64,000 nt of DNA from Rhodamnia argentea. Lineage: Eukaryota; Streptophyta; Magnoliopsida; Myrtales; Myrtaceae. Where the stretch lies: contig NC_063154.1 of NCBI RefSeq assembly GCF_020921035.1, positions 6,758,001 through 6,822,000 on the forward strand, read 5' to 3'. Made by a program: the position numbers and the translations under genes. The notes under the pieces were generated by a model. The model was not told the DNA's origin, ran no database searches, and worked only from the letters and a program-made list of their open reading frames with translations. Shown here piece by piece: positions 42,041 through 54,854 of the stretch. The stretch's first letter is position 1. Each line of letters opens with the position of its first letter.

Positions 42041-43805
42041 TGGAGGGATTTGTGCGAGCTTTTTTGTAAATTGGGACTGTTGTTTCTGCTTTTTGCAGCG
42101 CCGGCGGGTAGGGGAACAACTCCTCTGACGCAGTCCACTTCTTTCTCACCAGTGAATTTTTATTTTTCTGTTTTTGTAAAAACACAAAAAGACAAAAAAA
42201 AAAAAAAACAATTGGAAAAATTTCAAATGCAAAATCCGGATTGCTTCATTTTCTCGAATAAGGACATCGGTTTCGGCAGTCCGAGAATGGGTTTTTAACT
42301 TGCTTATCATTCCCCACGGCTAAAGTTGTCTCTAAAGATTTTTGGGTAATGAATCCTTGATCTCGCGACCACATGATTTAAAAAGAGTAAACTTCGCTCG
42401 TTAAAACTTGCACTTTTGGTGTATTACAATATTTTGCAAGGAATTCCGATAAGATATAACGAATTATGACAAGTTGTTGTCGGGACCCGTTCTCAGGACT
42501 ATAGAACTACCCAAGAGTAATTGATGAAATTCTATTTTCCGATTTCATCTGTTATAACTGCCTGGCTATTTTTCGAGTTACACAGGTAAATTCACTTAAA
42601 AGGTACAATTTTTTATCTTTGGCCACCCATTTCTCCAGAATATGGAGTTACAGGAGTGTCCAGGCAAAGTCTAACAGCCGTTTCTCAGGACCATTTGAGC
42701 AAAGTGATTCAGCCGAACAGCTTCCAACAAATGAACTTGTCAAAGCTGGCCTATATATTATAGCTTGGCTTGTGGCAGGGCTTCTCTTTCGGAGCCGTCC
42801 AACGTAAGGTTTTGCTGTCACCTGGTGCTAGACCCTCCATCAAAAGTGGAAACATATAACTGCTCTTTGTTAACACATTCTAGGACTTATTCCCCCTTCG
42901 GTTCGGTGCGGAACAAATCCGTGCGCTGGCGGGGACCTGTTAGGGCGATCTGCAGTTCAATGATCATGGACCATGTAAATGGCTTCATCACCCGAATGGA
43001 CCAAAGAAAACGGGAAAGAGTTCATTTCTTCTCGGTTTGGGTGGACAGGAAAGTGAGGGGGAAGGGGAACGACCAATTTTTAGCTCTCTTTTCCCGTGCC
43101 TCTTCCTGATGGAGATCGACGAGAACGAACAGGTCGAGGTGATCGGGAACATGGTTGTGTTGGGAGGCGCGCTGCTGCTCATTTCGTGCATCGTCCTCGG
43201 GGTTGTCGTGGGTATTGTTGAACCTGGCGATGGCTGATCCATCCTGACCAAAGGTGGTCTCGCCACAGAACTGAGATACCTTCTTTTCCGTATGTGGTGC
43301 CGCAGCTACAGGTGGTTTCACTGAACGATTAATCGATGCCAATAAGTTCTGTAGTTTTCCCTTTTCTCTTGATCAGTTGACCACATTTTCCAATAAGCTC
43401 TCTGTTTGTGTCAATTGTTTCCCCTTGATTCTTCTACTTGAAATATCAGAATGTCAATGGAAAAAAGTGGAGAGACCAAAGTATGTTGCAATTTTCAGCT
43501 GCCGACATGGGTGTCAAACAGATAGAAAGAGGCGACGAGGAGGATGCATTAACTAGGTATCAATGCATTGACGGCTTTTCTATCTCATCCGCTTCATTCT
43601 CGGAAAAAAGGAACAAAAAAAATGTTACAAGTTTGAAGCGTGTTTCTAAAGTACACTGAACGAACAAAAATTGGATTTGGCCGAGTCGTTCCATCAACTG
43701 ATGCTAAGCCGAGAAAACCCCGATACCCATTTCCTGAAAGAAGTTGTAAATTTTAATCCTGAATTGTATTCTGCTTGTAAGTTGTAACTTAGGCCAATCG
43801 GTTGA
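42041..43805. other. Upstream of the DNL gene and downstream of the PHO1 gene
   Basis: No gene is supported. A GC-rich stretch at about 42960-43320 has opposed open frames, including a plus-strand 42-residue frame at 43109-43237 with one hydrophobic segment. The sequence just below 43805 should be PHO1 3' UTR. Confidence 0.4.
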
Positions 43806-46800
43806 TCACCCTTCTTCATCCACTTCATGAAAGGGAAGGGGTACTGTCTTCACTGCTCTGAATTTTCCTGCATTGTTTAGATGCTCGTTCTCCAACCTGA
43901 GCCAATCAAAAGCAGTCCTAATCAATTGACATAGTGGATACAGCTCATAAAATTCATAATACTTATGGCCATCGTCCATACAAAACTTGAAAAACTGAAA
44001 TTTTATTACCTGAAGAAATTCCACAGGCCTCTTCTGAGTACTTCCAGGGCGGCTAAAAATAGCCCTGTCACTCTATAATCGACATTTTCAAAACTATAAT
44101 GGATGACCGTTTGTAACCAAGCGAGCCTGAGAACGAGGTTCAAACCCTGCACGATTATTCGGAATTCTTAAAACTGCAAGGACAAATACGGTTAGTCGGA
44201 ATCATTTGCTACTTGATTCCCACAAGAGATCTAGTTCTCTATCCTGTCTCCTGCGATGCGAAGCACATTAGGCATCTTGTTCTGTTTATCATCAAGTTGG
44301 GTTATCTCACCTTTCATCCTTAATTCCTTGGAACCATTTTCATATTATGTTTTGGAAGAATATATATTCATCTTCTGATCTGAGAATCGATACCGTCCTA
44401 ATGTCCTGCATTAGATTTTTCTTCCCATCTTTTTCTTTCTTTGTGCGAAAAGCGAGAAAGAGAGAGGCTATAGTATATACCATGGACAAGTAGTAAATGA
44501 ACTTTCGGCGAAGCATCAATTCGTTCCTCAGCCATTGGTTCTTCGAGTTCATCTGGAGCAAGCCCCAATCTTTTACAAAGTCCCAGTACAATTGGTAAAT
44601 TGTGGCACCACTCGAGATGAACACAACTAGGAAGAGCCACCCGAAGCTCTGTTCTTTCTCATAGGCTACTTTGGCTCCGGCTGCTAACATCGCCGACACG
44701 TACTTCCCTAGATTCACAAGATGGCTTGTGTGTCCTTCGTCAAACCATCGCCTCGCGCACTGCATATTTGATAAGAGTAATACTCAATCAGGCTATTCTA
44801 TTATATACGTCTGCCAATTTCCTAAAGCAGTTAACAATTGCCTAAGAAAAACTGGAGGGCTTTAAATCAACCTGCATTGCCCTCCAGTAGTAAGGAATAA
44901 AGGACACTGCATAGGCGAGGTCTCGGTAGTGCTTTGTCTGCTTGCAATATTCGTAGTCTTGAGTCTTATAGCTTCCGGTTATGTAGTAACAGGTTAAGTA
45001 CTCTAAGTTTCTGAGCATTGGAATCTGCCAAAAGTATCAATCATGAACCGGTAAAGTCAATGATTTGAATTCTTGCTCCGCCTATCTATCTGTAAAATTT
45101 CTATTGAACAAAGCTCTACCTGACTGCAGAGTTGATCAGCCATGAAGAAGTCCAGCATAACCACCTGCAGAAAATTCAGAATCGAATTAGTCAGTCCGAT
45201 TGTTTTTTTTTTTTTTTTTTTGGTAAGGTAGTCAGTCCGATTGTTTATGCAGTGGATAGTCTTTTTTCAGTCAGAATTACTGGGCGTCGCTGAGCAGTCA
45301 TGTTAAACTGGGATTTATGTTCATCTTCCAAAGTCAGAGCCTATAAACCCACTTTTCTTGCAGTATGTATACTATGTCACCATATAGGGATACAGGAAAT
45401 TGCACCTTATAGAGGGGTGAGAGGATGATGTTCCTTATCACTCGAAGGAGACGGTACCGACTAGATTGGTAGAAGATATTGCATGGACATACAAGTAATA
45501 GAACGAAACTCTGCATGCTCAGAAACCATACTTTTGTCAGCAACAATCTCGATTAGTATAAGAGATTATGCATCAGTAATAAGTAGGATCTTGTAGAATG
45601 TGTATGCCTATGTGTGCTTTTCCATAATATTGGAGAACTTTGTTGTGCTTATTTTACTGAGAGAGAAAAGAAAAGTACCAGTAACAGAAGCCCGGGAATC
45701 GACTGGGCTTGTTCGTATGAAGACCCTTTTGTGAGAAGAGACAGATGGGCAAACATGACACCTACCACAACAGCCATCGATGTGGCACAAATTAGGAACA
45801 CATCTCTGTACTTGAGCTCCTCGGTAGGGTTCAGTTCAAAGATGAAGCTATAATTTATACGTGCCTTTCGCCATGCGAAAATGTTGCATCCGTAGAGAAA
45901 GAAGTGCAGAAAGAACAGGCTGAACATGCTGCACATACAGGGATCACTTCTTTTAGCTGCCTTTTGCCTGTTATTATGAAGAATGCTAAAACTAAACGGT
46001 ACTTGCCTAAGAACGGGGTACACGGTTTCCATGTAAACTCTATCTCCCTGTGTTCTGTATATGCCGGTGACTTGAGCCATGATGACATATCCGGTGAAGA
46101 GCGCAATCAAGCAACCGGTGAACAGCCCTGATGCACAACAATGAGGGAAAGCATTTTAGGCATAATGTAATCATTTAGTTTCGCTGTTCCATTGTTTCTG
46201 TTTCTTGATTTCTTTGAGTGACTCTATGCTATATTTCCATAAATTTTTCCATTTGATAATTTTGCAGTCTGCAACTCTTCTCTCCTCTATATTCGATTCA
46301 ATCGGAAGACGGAATGCTAACTTTCTTCAATGTCATTGTACTCTTATGGCAGAGCTGTAAAGGAAACTTTGCTTAATTTCAGTACTCCTTTCTTTTTTTC
46401 TTCAGTTGCAGTTAGTTGATAACTGGAAAACTGTCCTAACTCATTAGATTTTATCTTAAACTCCTTTGCTACAGAAGTTAGGCCTAAAACTCGTTATCTA
46501 AGACGAAAGTTACATATTTTCTAGATCGGGACTAGCTTAATTTGTCATGACCTTAAATTATGAGTCTATAAAATGATTCGTTAAGCCTTTCCACTCTTCA
46601 ATCCTCTACGGCCATATCCAGTGCGAAGATAGTTAAGTGTTGTACCATGGGACCAGGATCTATAGTTCAACCAAAAACAATAAGTGCAGTGTCCACCAGC
46701 AGTCATTTTATGATCACTAATGTCCTGATGGGTCCAGCCACTCTCTCTTTCAGTCTCTTGCCCTAAGATATGGTCCCAAATTAAGAGCACACAAGGTGAA

Positions 46801-48875
46801 TTTTGAAAGATATGCTGTTTGAAGATGTCATCATGAAGATTTAAGTTTTTGTATCTGGGCTGTAAAACTGACCTACTAAAAAGGAAATGCCGTGTGACTC
46901 TGTACGCGGGAGTGGCTTCAGGTACTTCAGGGCTTTTCTTCTGTCAGCTTCAGCAAATTGCTTGACAAATAGCTCTTCAACTTCATCTCCCAAATGCATC
47001 ACCTGTCATTTCTGACACCCCATAAGAAAATTCCTCTGCCTTACAAAGTTGTAAATGCACATCTTTATATGAGCCAGGGAAAGAACATATGATTCAAGGG
47101 CCATTCTTTGTGCAGACAAGAAATTTAGTATAACGACCGCTATGTTGCGTCAGCTAAATTTTAGGACAAACGGACAAGTGGATACAAATCATCTAAAGGG
47201 TCATAGACTCATTGCCCACATGATTTCACGGCATTCTGTTGCAGAGACAACTAAATTAGGAATGTTCTTTTACCTTGTCTGAGCTATTGAAATAGGAGCT
47301 CTCTACCACTTTCAGATAAATCGGAAGAACTTGCTCTCCCGTAACCTGAAACATTCACTAACAGAAGTTACAATGCCCGATTTCTCTGTTATATGTGTAA
47401 TAGTTATAGTACACATGCATACAAAGATAAAAGAGAAAGAAATGAACAACTATTTCACTTACTTTGTCAAACTTCTTCAAAATTTTAACAAATGCAAGCA
47501 TGTTCAAGTTCCTGAAGAAAAATAGACCGACTTTATTAAGCACAAGACTTACATAAGTAAGCTCAACCATAAAAAAATGAAGCAAACACCTATGCCAATG
47601 TACCTGTAAGTATTAAGATAACCCAATCCTTTGTAGAGTTCAATGAGAGCTTTTTTGATCATCTTCTCTGCATACTGCAGCTTTGTCCTGTTAATTTGCG
47701 TCTTACTATCGCATTCAGAGTTGCACTTCTTTGAGACCGGGCTGATCAGATCCTCCCAAACCAGGTCACTGATCGCCGAGAAGGCCCGAGATGGCGTCGT
47801 CAGAGGAATGTTCACCTTCAAGTTCTTCCCCTGGCAGCTGAAAGACCGACTTGAGAGCGACCTCAATTTTTTACTGTACTCTCTCTTTATTGCTCCTGAC
47901 TTCCCTGCCTCGTCCCATTTTGCAGACTCGGTCAACAGAAGCTCGTCACTTTTCCAAAGTTCATCCAATTCCAAGGCTTTTTCCTCTTGCATTTGTTCTT
48001 GATCTTGTCCTTTTGCTATGGACTCCTCCTCTGCCACCCGAGGAATGGAAAATATTAACAAGCAAATTGTGATTCAACGTGAGCTTGATCAAAATTCTAA
48101 GTTTTATGTGCTTAATAATGTGATCAGAAAATTTGGCATTGGCAATGCAGCAAAGAGCTATTTTTATCCTCATTTACCACAAGATATGGCACAGGAAATG
48201 GAAGCATACTCCTCCCCGACATCATAGGCCGACGACGGATCTTTTCCACTTTGTTCACTGACAAATGCTTTGAGCTCGACCAGGATCTCTATTTGCCTCT
48301 TCAGGGACTCTCCTCGGTCCAAGAACTCTCTCTCCTTGGTCCTGAAGAACTTGTTCACTTTGTTGAGCTGGTGGTCCAAGCATGCAAAGAACTCCTTGGC
48401 TGCTTCAAGGTCTGAGAATTGCTCCACCAACTGAGTCTCATACAAATCACCCTGTCTGTCTGAAGACGCAAGTTTCTTGTGCACCTGGTGTAAAATTAAG
48501 AAAGACAAGCACCGACAAGCCATTTCATTCTCTTTACCGAAATAATCATCAAAATGAAATAAGTTTTCTTGGTTTTCTTTTTCTTTTGGGTTCTTGAGGA
48601 AGTAAGGACAATACGTGAATGGCATCATCAGTCCTAGGATGATGACGGCCAAAAGGACAGAGCTTCTTTAGAGATGAGAGGAAAGTGTGAGCCTCAGTGA
48701 CAGGAGTACTACGATGACGTTCATGTTCATGTTCTCTGTTGGGCAATGAGGTTGGCTGGGTGTTCATAAGGAGATGGATTCTTTTCAGGTCCTTCTTGAG
48801 TTGCCAGTAATCAACAAAGGCCTCTTTCCACTCAGGCACAAGCTGACCTTCATACTGCTTAGAAAACTTCACCAT
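43806..48875 (-). CDS. PHO1-H1: PHO1-type phosphate exporter (SPX-EXS), closest to PHO1;H1
   Basis: Fourteen exons: 48875-48615, 48484-48178, 48030-47604, 47511-47463, 47345-47274, 47002-46873, 46127-46007, 45928-45679, 45510-45406, 45164-45120, 45024-44872, 44759-44481, 44146-44010 and 43896-43806. All keep phase and encode 808 residues. PHO1 proteins export phosphate, mainly into the xylem. The SPX domain spans about 1-350 ([20 protein letters not shown] at its start); it binds inositol pyrophosphates. Membrane segments follow ([19 protein letters not shown]), and then the EXS domain with [35 protein letters not shown] and [13 protein letters not shown]. The end, [20 protein letters not shown], is typical. 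The N-terminus and the [11 protein letters not shown] linker point to PHO1;H1. The true start is the ATG at 48875. Intron 7 uses a GC donor. Confidence 0.94.
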
Positions 48876-48996
48876 CCTGTTTTCTTTCAACACTTCGAAA
48901 AATTTGAGATAGCGATAATGGTGATGATGATATGTGAAGGACTCAGTGGCTCGTTAGAGCCTGTGATGAGTGTATCAGTGAAAGGCCATGATCGTG

Positions 48997-49005
48997 CTAT
49001 TTATG
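48997..49005 (-). promoter_or_regulatory. TATA-like element of the PHO1 gene
   Basis: On the minus strand CATAAATAG lies about 120 bases upstream of the start codon. I searched by eye for a P1BS phosphate-starvation site (GNATATNC) in the following 800 bases and saw none. Confidence 0.4.
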
Positions 49006-51008
49006 GCCTCCAAAAGGAGGGAGTGACTGATTGATACGGTGGTACAGAGAGATGCTCCAACCGCAAGCACCATTCGTGTGATATCTTCCTTTTTTGCGAG
49101 TAGTATTCGATCCCTATGCTTCCTCCACTTGAAAACACACACACCCACAGAGTGTTAGTGGTCGAGGTTCGCTGGAAAATGACCGTATCACCGCCTCATG
49201 TGGCGGTGCCGCCTCTCTCTACCCCCTCCATCACTCACTCTCTCTCTCTCTCTAGGCCAAGGCAACAGGAGCTCATGTTTGTTTAGAAATGGTGGGGATT
49301 TAAAGTTTCATTTGGAATGAGTGGGGTCAAGAAGCATGCAGAGAATAATATATGTGAGTGTAGGGAAAAAAACATAAAGTGTCCATTGGATGTCGATTAG
49401 CTTGTCACTTAGTGTGTGAAGACATGGAAAAACAAGTCTTTCTGTTTCATCAGGAGTCTGCAAAAGATTAAGTGACTGGCTTTTTTTGTAGCTGAAGCAT
49501 TAGTGATAGTACCTGGAGATTGCAAAAATTTTGCAGGAAGAGGACGATCATTGGCTTAGCTAATGAAAACACCCCTGTCAACTCCAATTGGACCAGCCCG
49601 ATCCCCACTAATATTGATGATAAGAAAGCAACAATAATACACCTCTCCCGTTTTCATAATGGTTGTTCTCGCGGTGAGTAATGCCGGGTATGCGAAAACC
49701 GATTGAACGAAATCGATATTGCACTCTGTGCTGCACAAAGAGTTGAAGTTTCATAGTACTAGTTATACTACTCCACACAGATACATATCAGCAGTTCTTT
49801 GTAAAACCCTTAGTCCCACGTAGAAAAAATTGAAGCTGTGAATGAAAATGGCAAAGGTTGCCATGGCTGAAATGGTGGCTGGTTTGGCAAGAACTGAAAG
49901 AAGTTGGTTCCTAGTGTTCTTGTTCCCATATCTATACATATAATCTCTTGCTTTTTCTAATTGAGGATTCTAATAGAGAGATGTTAATTATAGTGAAATC
50001 TTCTGCTGGATGTAGCCCTGATTTAAGAGCAAATCACAAAAAACTGTGTCTTGATTTTGCTTTTTCGTTTTTACTCGCTATTTTGTCTCGACCACACAGG
50101 CCACTACCTTGCAGTCCATATGAAACCAGCTATTCCCATTTAGTACCTGTCTCTGTGTGTGTGTGTGTGTCAAATCATTAAATAATTGTGGAGAATTGAC
50201 AACGTTCCTATGGTGGCTGACTCAAAGATTCGCCATTGTTCCTGTCTGGCCGTGCTTTTTCTTTTTCCCTCCCCCTGCCTTCCCCCTGTCCGCGCGCGCA
50301 CGAGAGATTTTTGGGCCATTCTAAAGCGAGTTGTGCCCCCATTTACTCGATAAGTGGCAAACGTTATGAACTTCCCATATCAGCTTTAGGAGACCGAACA
50401 ATTTCGACAAGGGACTTGCCAAATGTTGGTTGGCTGTTGATGGTGATGACCATGTTGCGCGTTGTCGAAGCACCTAAAAGCTTTTTCCCAAAGAAATGAT
50501 GACTATGTAAAGATAAGCGAAAGCCTTACTGGACTAAAAATCTCTTTCGTGTGTGCGCTTTCAATTTTGACCTCATAAATTTTAGGAAAAACTCCCAAAT
50601 GACTCGGTCCACGTACTTAAGGGGAGCGAGCTTAAGAGTAGAATTGAGAACCGGAGACTCAAACTGGTGGGAACTTGTCCGGTTCAGGTTTTATGGTATG
50701 CGTGGTACGTTCCAGGTTCCAAAAATTGGGGAACCGGGCCCAACGGGTAGGTTCTACGTTTCAAGTGGTGGAATTTGGAACCCGTAATAATTTTTTGTGC
50801 TTTTCTTGCTCTATGTCTTTGCGTGATTCTGCGAAATTCCATGACATTTGATGATGATCATGTAATTTGAGCCATTAATATGATTTTCCATTTACGGCGA
50901 GTTACGTGATCGAGACTTTTACCGCGTTAATGTTTTATATCGTTCATGTGTCTAAATGTGAGTTATGATCGTATATTATAGCAACAAATAGTAGTCATTT
51001 GAGGAGAT
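49006..51008. other. PHO1 upstream region and start of the gene-free right third
   Basis: Contains a CT microsatellite near 49237, a GT microsatellite near 50155, and the family F repeat at 50630-50790. Short frames at 49948-50181 and 50236-50499 have no family support. Confidence 0.4.
50630..50790. repeat. Family F repeat, copy 1
   Basis: A stretch of GGAACC and CCGGTTC words (GAATTGAGAACCGGAGACTC, GGTTCCAAAAATTGGGGAAC, GGAATTTGGAACCCG). A related arrangement occurs at 61995-62170. The class of repeat is unknown. Confidence 0.35.
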
Positions 51009-52210
51009 TGTTAAAATGCACGTATGAATTGTGTTAGAGAAATCTTACATTGGAGAATTAATGTGGTGTGGAGCGGTTAATATATCCAAGTTGGCTCATA
51101 ACTCATTGACTTAAGCTTTTGAGTGAATGTGTGTTTAACTGGATATGTTAATAGAATCGAACTTGGGCTGCCTCTTGGCGATCTCCTCGGGCGAAGGTAT
51201 CGAGCTTCTGTTGTGTGCTCCCAGGCTTTGGTATCAGAGCTCATGGTTGATTGGTGGCTACTTCCAATATGTATCGGTGTTTGGTGAATATCTCAATGAA
51301 AGAATCTAGCGACCAATTCAAAATAAGATAAGTTGATGCGGAATAATATTTGGATTAAGGTGGAGTAAACCTAATCTTGGAGCTCACACGTGAGGGAGGG
51401 AGAGATTAAGGTGGAGCAAACCTAATACTAAAGCTCACATGTGAGGGAGTGAAAGATTGTTAGAATGCACGTGTAAGTTATGTCGGAGAAATCCCACATT
51501 GGAGAATTAATATGATATGGAAGAGACCGTTAGAATGCACGTGTAAGTTGTGTTAGAGAAGTTCCACATTGGATAATTAATGTGGTGTGGAGCAGTTAAT
51601 ATATATCCAGGTTAGCCCATAACTCATTGGTTTAAGCTTTTGAGTGAAGGTAGGTCCGATTGGATATGTTGACAGATTCGAACTTGGGCTTCTTCTTAGT
51701 GATCTCCCCAACCGAAGATATTGGGCTTCTGCTGTGTGCTCTCGGACTCTCGTATTAGAGCTAATGATTGATTGGTGGTGGGTCCGATTGGATATATTGA
51801 CGGGCTCGGACTTGGGCTTCTTCTTGGCGATCTCCTCGGTCGAAGATATCGGGCTTCTGCTGCGTGCTCTTAGACTCTCGTGTTAGAGCCGATGATTGAT
51901 TGGTGGCCCACTACCAATATGTATCGGTGTTTGGTAAATATCTCAAGGAAGGAATCTAGTGATCAATTAACTTAACACTGGAGCTCACATGTGAGGGAGG
52001 GAGAGATTGTTAGAATCTACATGTAAGTTGTGTTAGAGAAGTCATACATTGGAGAATTAATGTGGTGTGGACAGTTAATATATCCAAGTGAGCCCATAAC
52101 TTATTGGCTTAAGTTTTTGATTGAAAGCAGGTCCGAATTGATATATTGACGTGCTTGGACTTGGGCTCCAACTTGGCAATAATTCAATTAAGAATACGAG
52201 TGGAACCTGG
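51009..52210. mobile_element. Tandem miniature LTR retrotransposon array (TRIM-like)
   Basis: A sequence of about 220 bases starting TGTTARAATGCACGT recurs: 51009-51228 (complete), 51458-51527 (truncated), 51528-51750 (complete) and 52008-52210 (3' end degraded). A partial 3' half lies at 51778-51900. The first copy is followed at 51229-51240 by TGGTATCAGAGC, the classic primer-binding site complementary to the 3' end of initiator tRNA-Met. The third copy has a mutated version at 51750. Before copies two and four lies a purine tract, GTGAGGGAGGGAGAGATTG in the best case, suitable as a polypurine tract. The segments between repeats are only 100-230 bases and code for nothing. This fits a terminal-repeat retrotransposon in miniature arranged in tandem by recombination. 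Confidence 0.7.
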
Positions 52211-53000
52211 ATAAACACCAAAATCTGTGCTAGGGTAGGTTTTAGAAATTGACCTTGAAACTGTTCATCACTACGTGTACTCATTTTTGTGCGTAACCCA
52301 CGTACATGATCATTAATTTGGATGATTAAACAATATGGTAAGCAAGCATGACACACTACTCATGAGACGAATAGGCCATACGTCTCTTAGCTTATGCGCC
52401 CCATGCAAACCTAGCAAAGGCCACCAATTCTTGGCCAAAGTGTTTCAACTTAGGTCAGAACTATGGGACATAAACAATGAAAGCAAATGAACATGTTGAG
52501 CTAACTCCAATTTCTTTTCAGGGTGCGTATTGTGTCTTAATAGAAGCTCCCAAACCCACTTTTTCCAAGGATATCTTAGTTTATATCTTCCCATTGGGGA
52601 AAAAATTGACTTAACCACTCATTCAACTTCAGGTAAAGATAAATTGAAAAGCTTTGGCCCCGCAAATGAAAAAGAGAATTGAATTTAATCATTCAAGGTC
52701 TTTAGAGTCCATCAGACCAATCATAGGCCATGAAAATGATGGTCTGATTCAGATAGCATATTTTTTCTTGGGTGCGCCCTTGTAGCTGAGCAATCCACCC
52801 CCGCTGTGTACCATTTTCTCTAGATCTTTTAATTACATTATCATCCCGTCATATTAAAATTTGTGTGGACAAAAGCGTTTTGATTTGAGCCCACATATCT
52901 AAGTGACCCTGGTGTGTATTGACTCGAGAGCAGTGTACAATTTTTTCCAGAGTCGGTCTAGTTACTTCGATTCTCTCCCAAAGACTTATGAAGCCACTTG
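52211..53000. other. Intergenic region, nothing recognised
   Basis: No supportable coding sequence, RNA gene or repeat family is seen here. Confidence 0.4.
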
Positions 53001-53967
53001 GGCTGCATTTTGATTGTCCGAATTTCTAATCAGGATATAACTAGATAGGATATGATAAGAAATCCAAGAATTTCGTCATAATATATCTACTTTTGGTGAA
53101 ATATAGATTAAAGTCGGATAAGCAGATGCAATGTACGGTCGAGATTGACTCTATTTTCCTAAAACATCATGATGCTTTATAAATTATTCAATAATGAGTT
53201 CTGATGAGTGAGTTATTATTGGGTATAGGTTTGTGCCATTTGAATTGGAGCATAGCATTGATGGAGCAAACCTCGTAGAATTGTGGGTCTCGATTTGGAG
53301 TCGAATCTTTTGAAGATGACTTGCTGGTCTTGCTCGTTGTCTTATCGAGTGAGTAAACAAGTGCTAAACAATTTAATTATTCGGTCTCTTTTCGCAAGTT
53401 AAAGAAGACTCCTGCAGGTCGTTCAAAAGAGCTCTTTCGAATATTCAAGAGTGCCCTTTTGCATGTTGAGACCCCTTTTAAAAGTCGATGATCAACCTCA
53501 AATTTTTTATAACATGTCAATACCCCTTTCGAATGTTGGAAAAGTTCAAGTGGTTAATGAACGAGGGACGTTATCTCATATCATACCAAACAATATATTT
53601 AAGAACAAGGTCGTGAAGATACCCATTTTTGCAGCTGGAGACCCTAGCCTAGCGTCGTCGGAGAGGTGACCACACTTGATAGTCACCGCCGCCGGAGAGA
53701 TAGCCCCCCGCTAGAGAGGCTGGCCAGCGCGGCGAAGAGGCAGCCCAACGCGGAGGAAGGGTGGTGATTGTGGGAAAAAATCAGTTCTCTTCGTGTTTAC
53801 TCCTTTGAGAAATCCTATGCTGGTCTATCCAACTCCCTCCCTTGGGATTTTTATATCCTAGCTATATTCTCATATATCCCCCTTTATCCTATCATGGATA
53901 TCTACCAAACATAGGATAAAATAAAACATATCATATCCCGACTTATATCCTGGCGACCAAACTCAGT
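53001..53967. mobile_element. Foldback element, family G
   Basis: The left arm (GGCTGCATTTTGATTGTCCG and then CAGGATATAACTAGATAGG) is roughly inverse to the right arm (CGGCTTATATCC-like sequence, CCTGGCGACCAAACTCAGTC). Both arms contain many GGATAT and ATATCC words. A GC-rich core lies at about 53640-53760. There is no transposase; target-site duplication was not resolved. Confidence 0.5.
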
Positions 53968-54854
53968 CTTGGAGTGTTAAAAGCCCATCGGACCATGTTT
54001 AGGAGGTGCATCGAAAGAGAGTTCGAGTTCGTCGACATATCAAGTTGAACTTACCGTAAAACACTTACATTCTATGAGTTATAGACCGATTAAGATACAT
54101 TAATCGCTCCACCTTACACCATACTCCTAAATGTATACATATACACCTCAACAAATCTTTCCCTTGAGTGTGAGCCTACTGTTTAGCTCACTCCGTTTTG
54201 ATACAGATATCTGTCCGCGCCAACATTATCTCAACTCAAATTTTCGTCTTGGCCTGGATGATAGATGGGACCGTCATCTGCCCTTCAAATCATACCTCAG
54301 TCACCTTGGCTCAGCCCAGTTCAGCTGGGAGGTCAGATTACCCCATCCGCCACTTTTATCAAGGAGCCATATCCGAAATATCTCCTTTGAGATAATCATT
54401 AAATGCTGATTTACACATACTTGGGCCCAACTTAGCTAAATCATTGGCTTTGATACTAGATGTTGGGTCGACGCAACAAAAATCTGATACTTACGTGGGG
54501 AGATTCTCAAAAATGGTACTCAGATTCAAACATGTCAATATATCTGATTGGATCTCCTTTCACTCAAAAGTTCAAACTATTTCCAATATCTTGGCATTTT
54601 CTTCCACTTTGATACTCAGAGGAAAGTTATCATCTCTTGTAAGGCTAAATCCAAGCCTTGTCTCTCAAGCAGCGCCTGCATCTTATTTTGCTAGAAGCTA
54701 AAAACATTTCCTCTGGTGATTTCTTCATCTCGCAGAAGCCAGAGCAATAATTGAGGATAGATAAAATCCCCAGAAAATCAATTAACACACACCTATGCTT
54801 TTATACAAGTAATTGGGAGCAAAAAAACAAAAAGCCCAATACATAGGAGATTGT
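53968..54854. other. Intergenic region, nothing recognised
   Basis: Only short frames without family support. No repeat family identified by eye. Confidence 0.4.

Noticed and set aside
44135..44150. tRNA-like T-loop word GAGGTTCAAACCCTGC
   Set aside because: It is the antisense of the acceptor and start of PHO1 exon 13, with no cloverleaf.
45649..46110. Continuous reading across 46007-45928 as one PHO1 exon
   Set aside because: The frame is open, but the intervening residues do not fit the family. Removing a GC-AG intron restores the expected join.
51643..51886. 80-codon frame in the TRIM array
   Set aside because: It runs through LTR-like sequence and repeats itself because of the partial duplication; it is not a gene.
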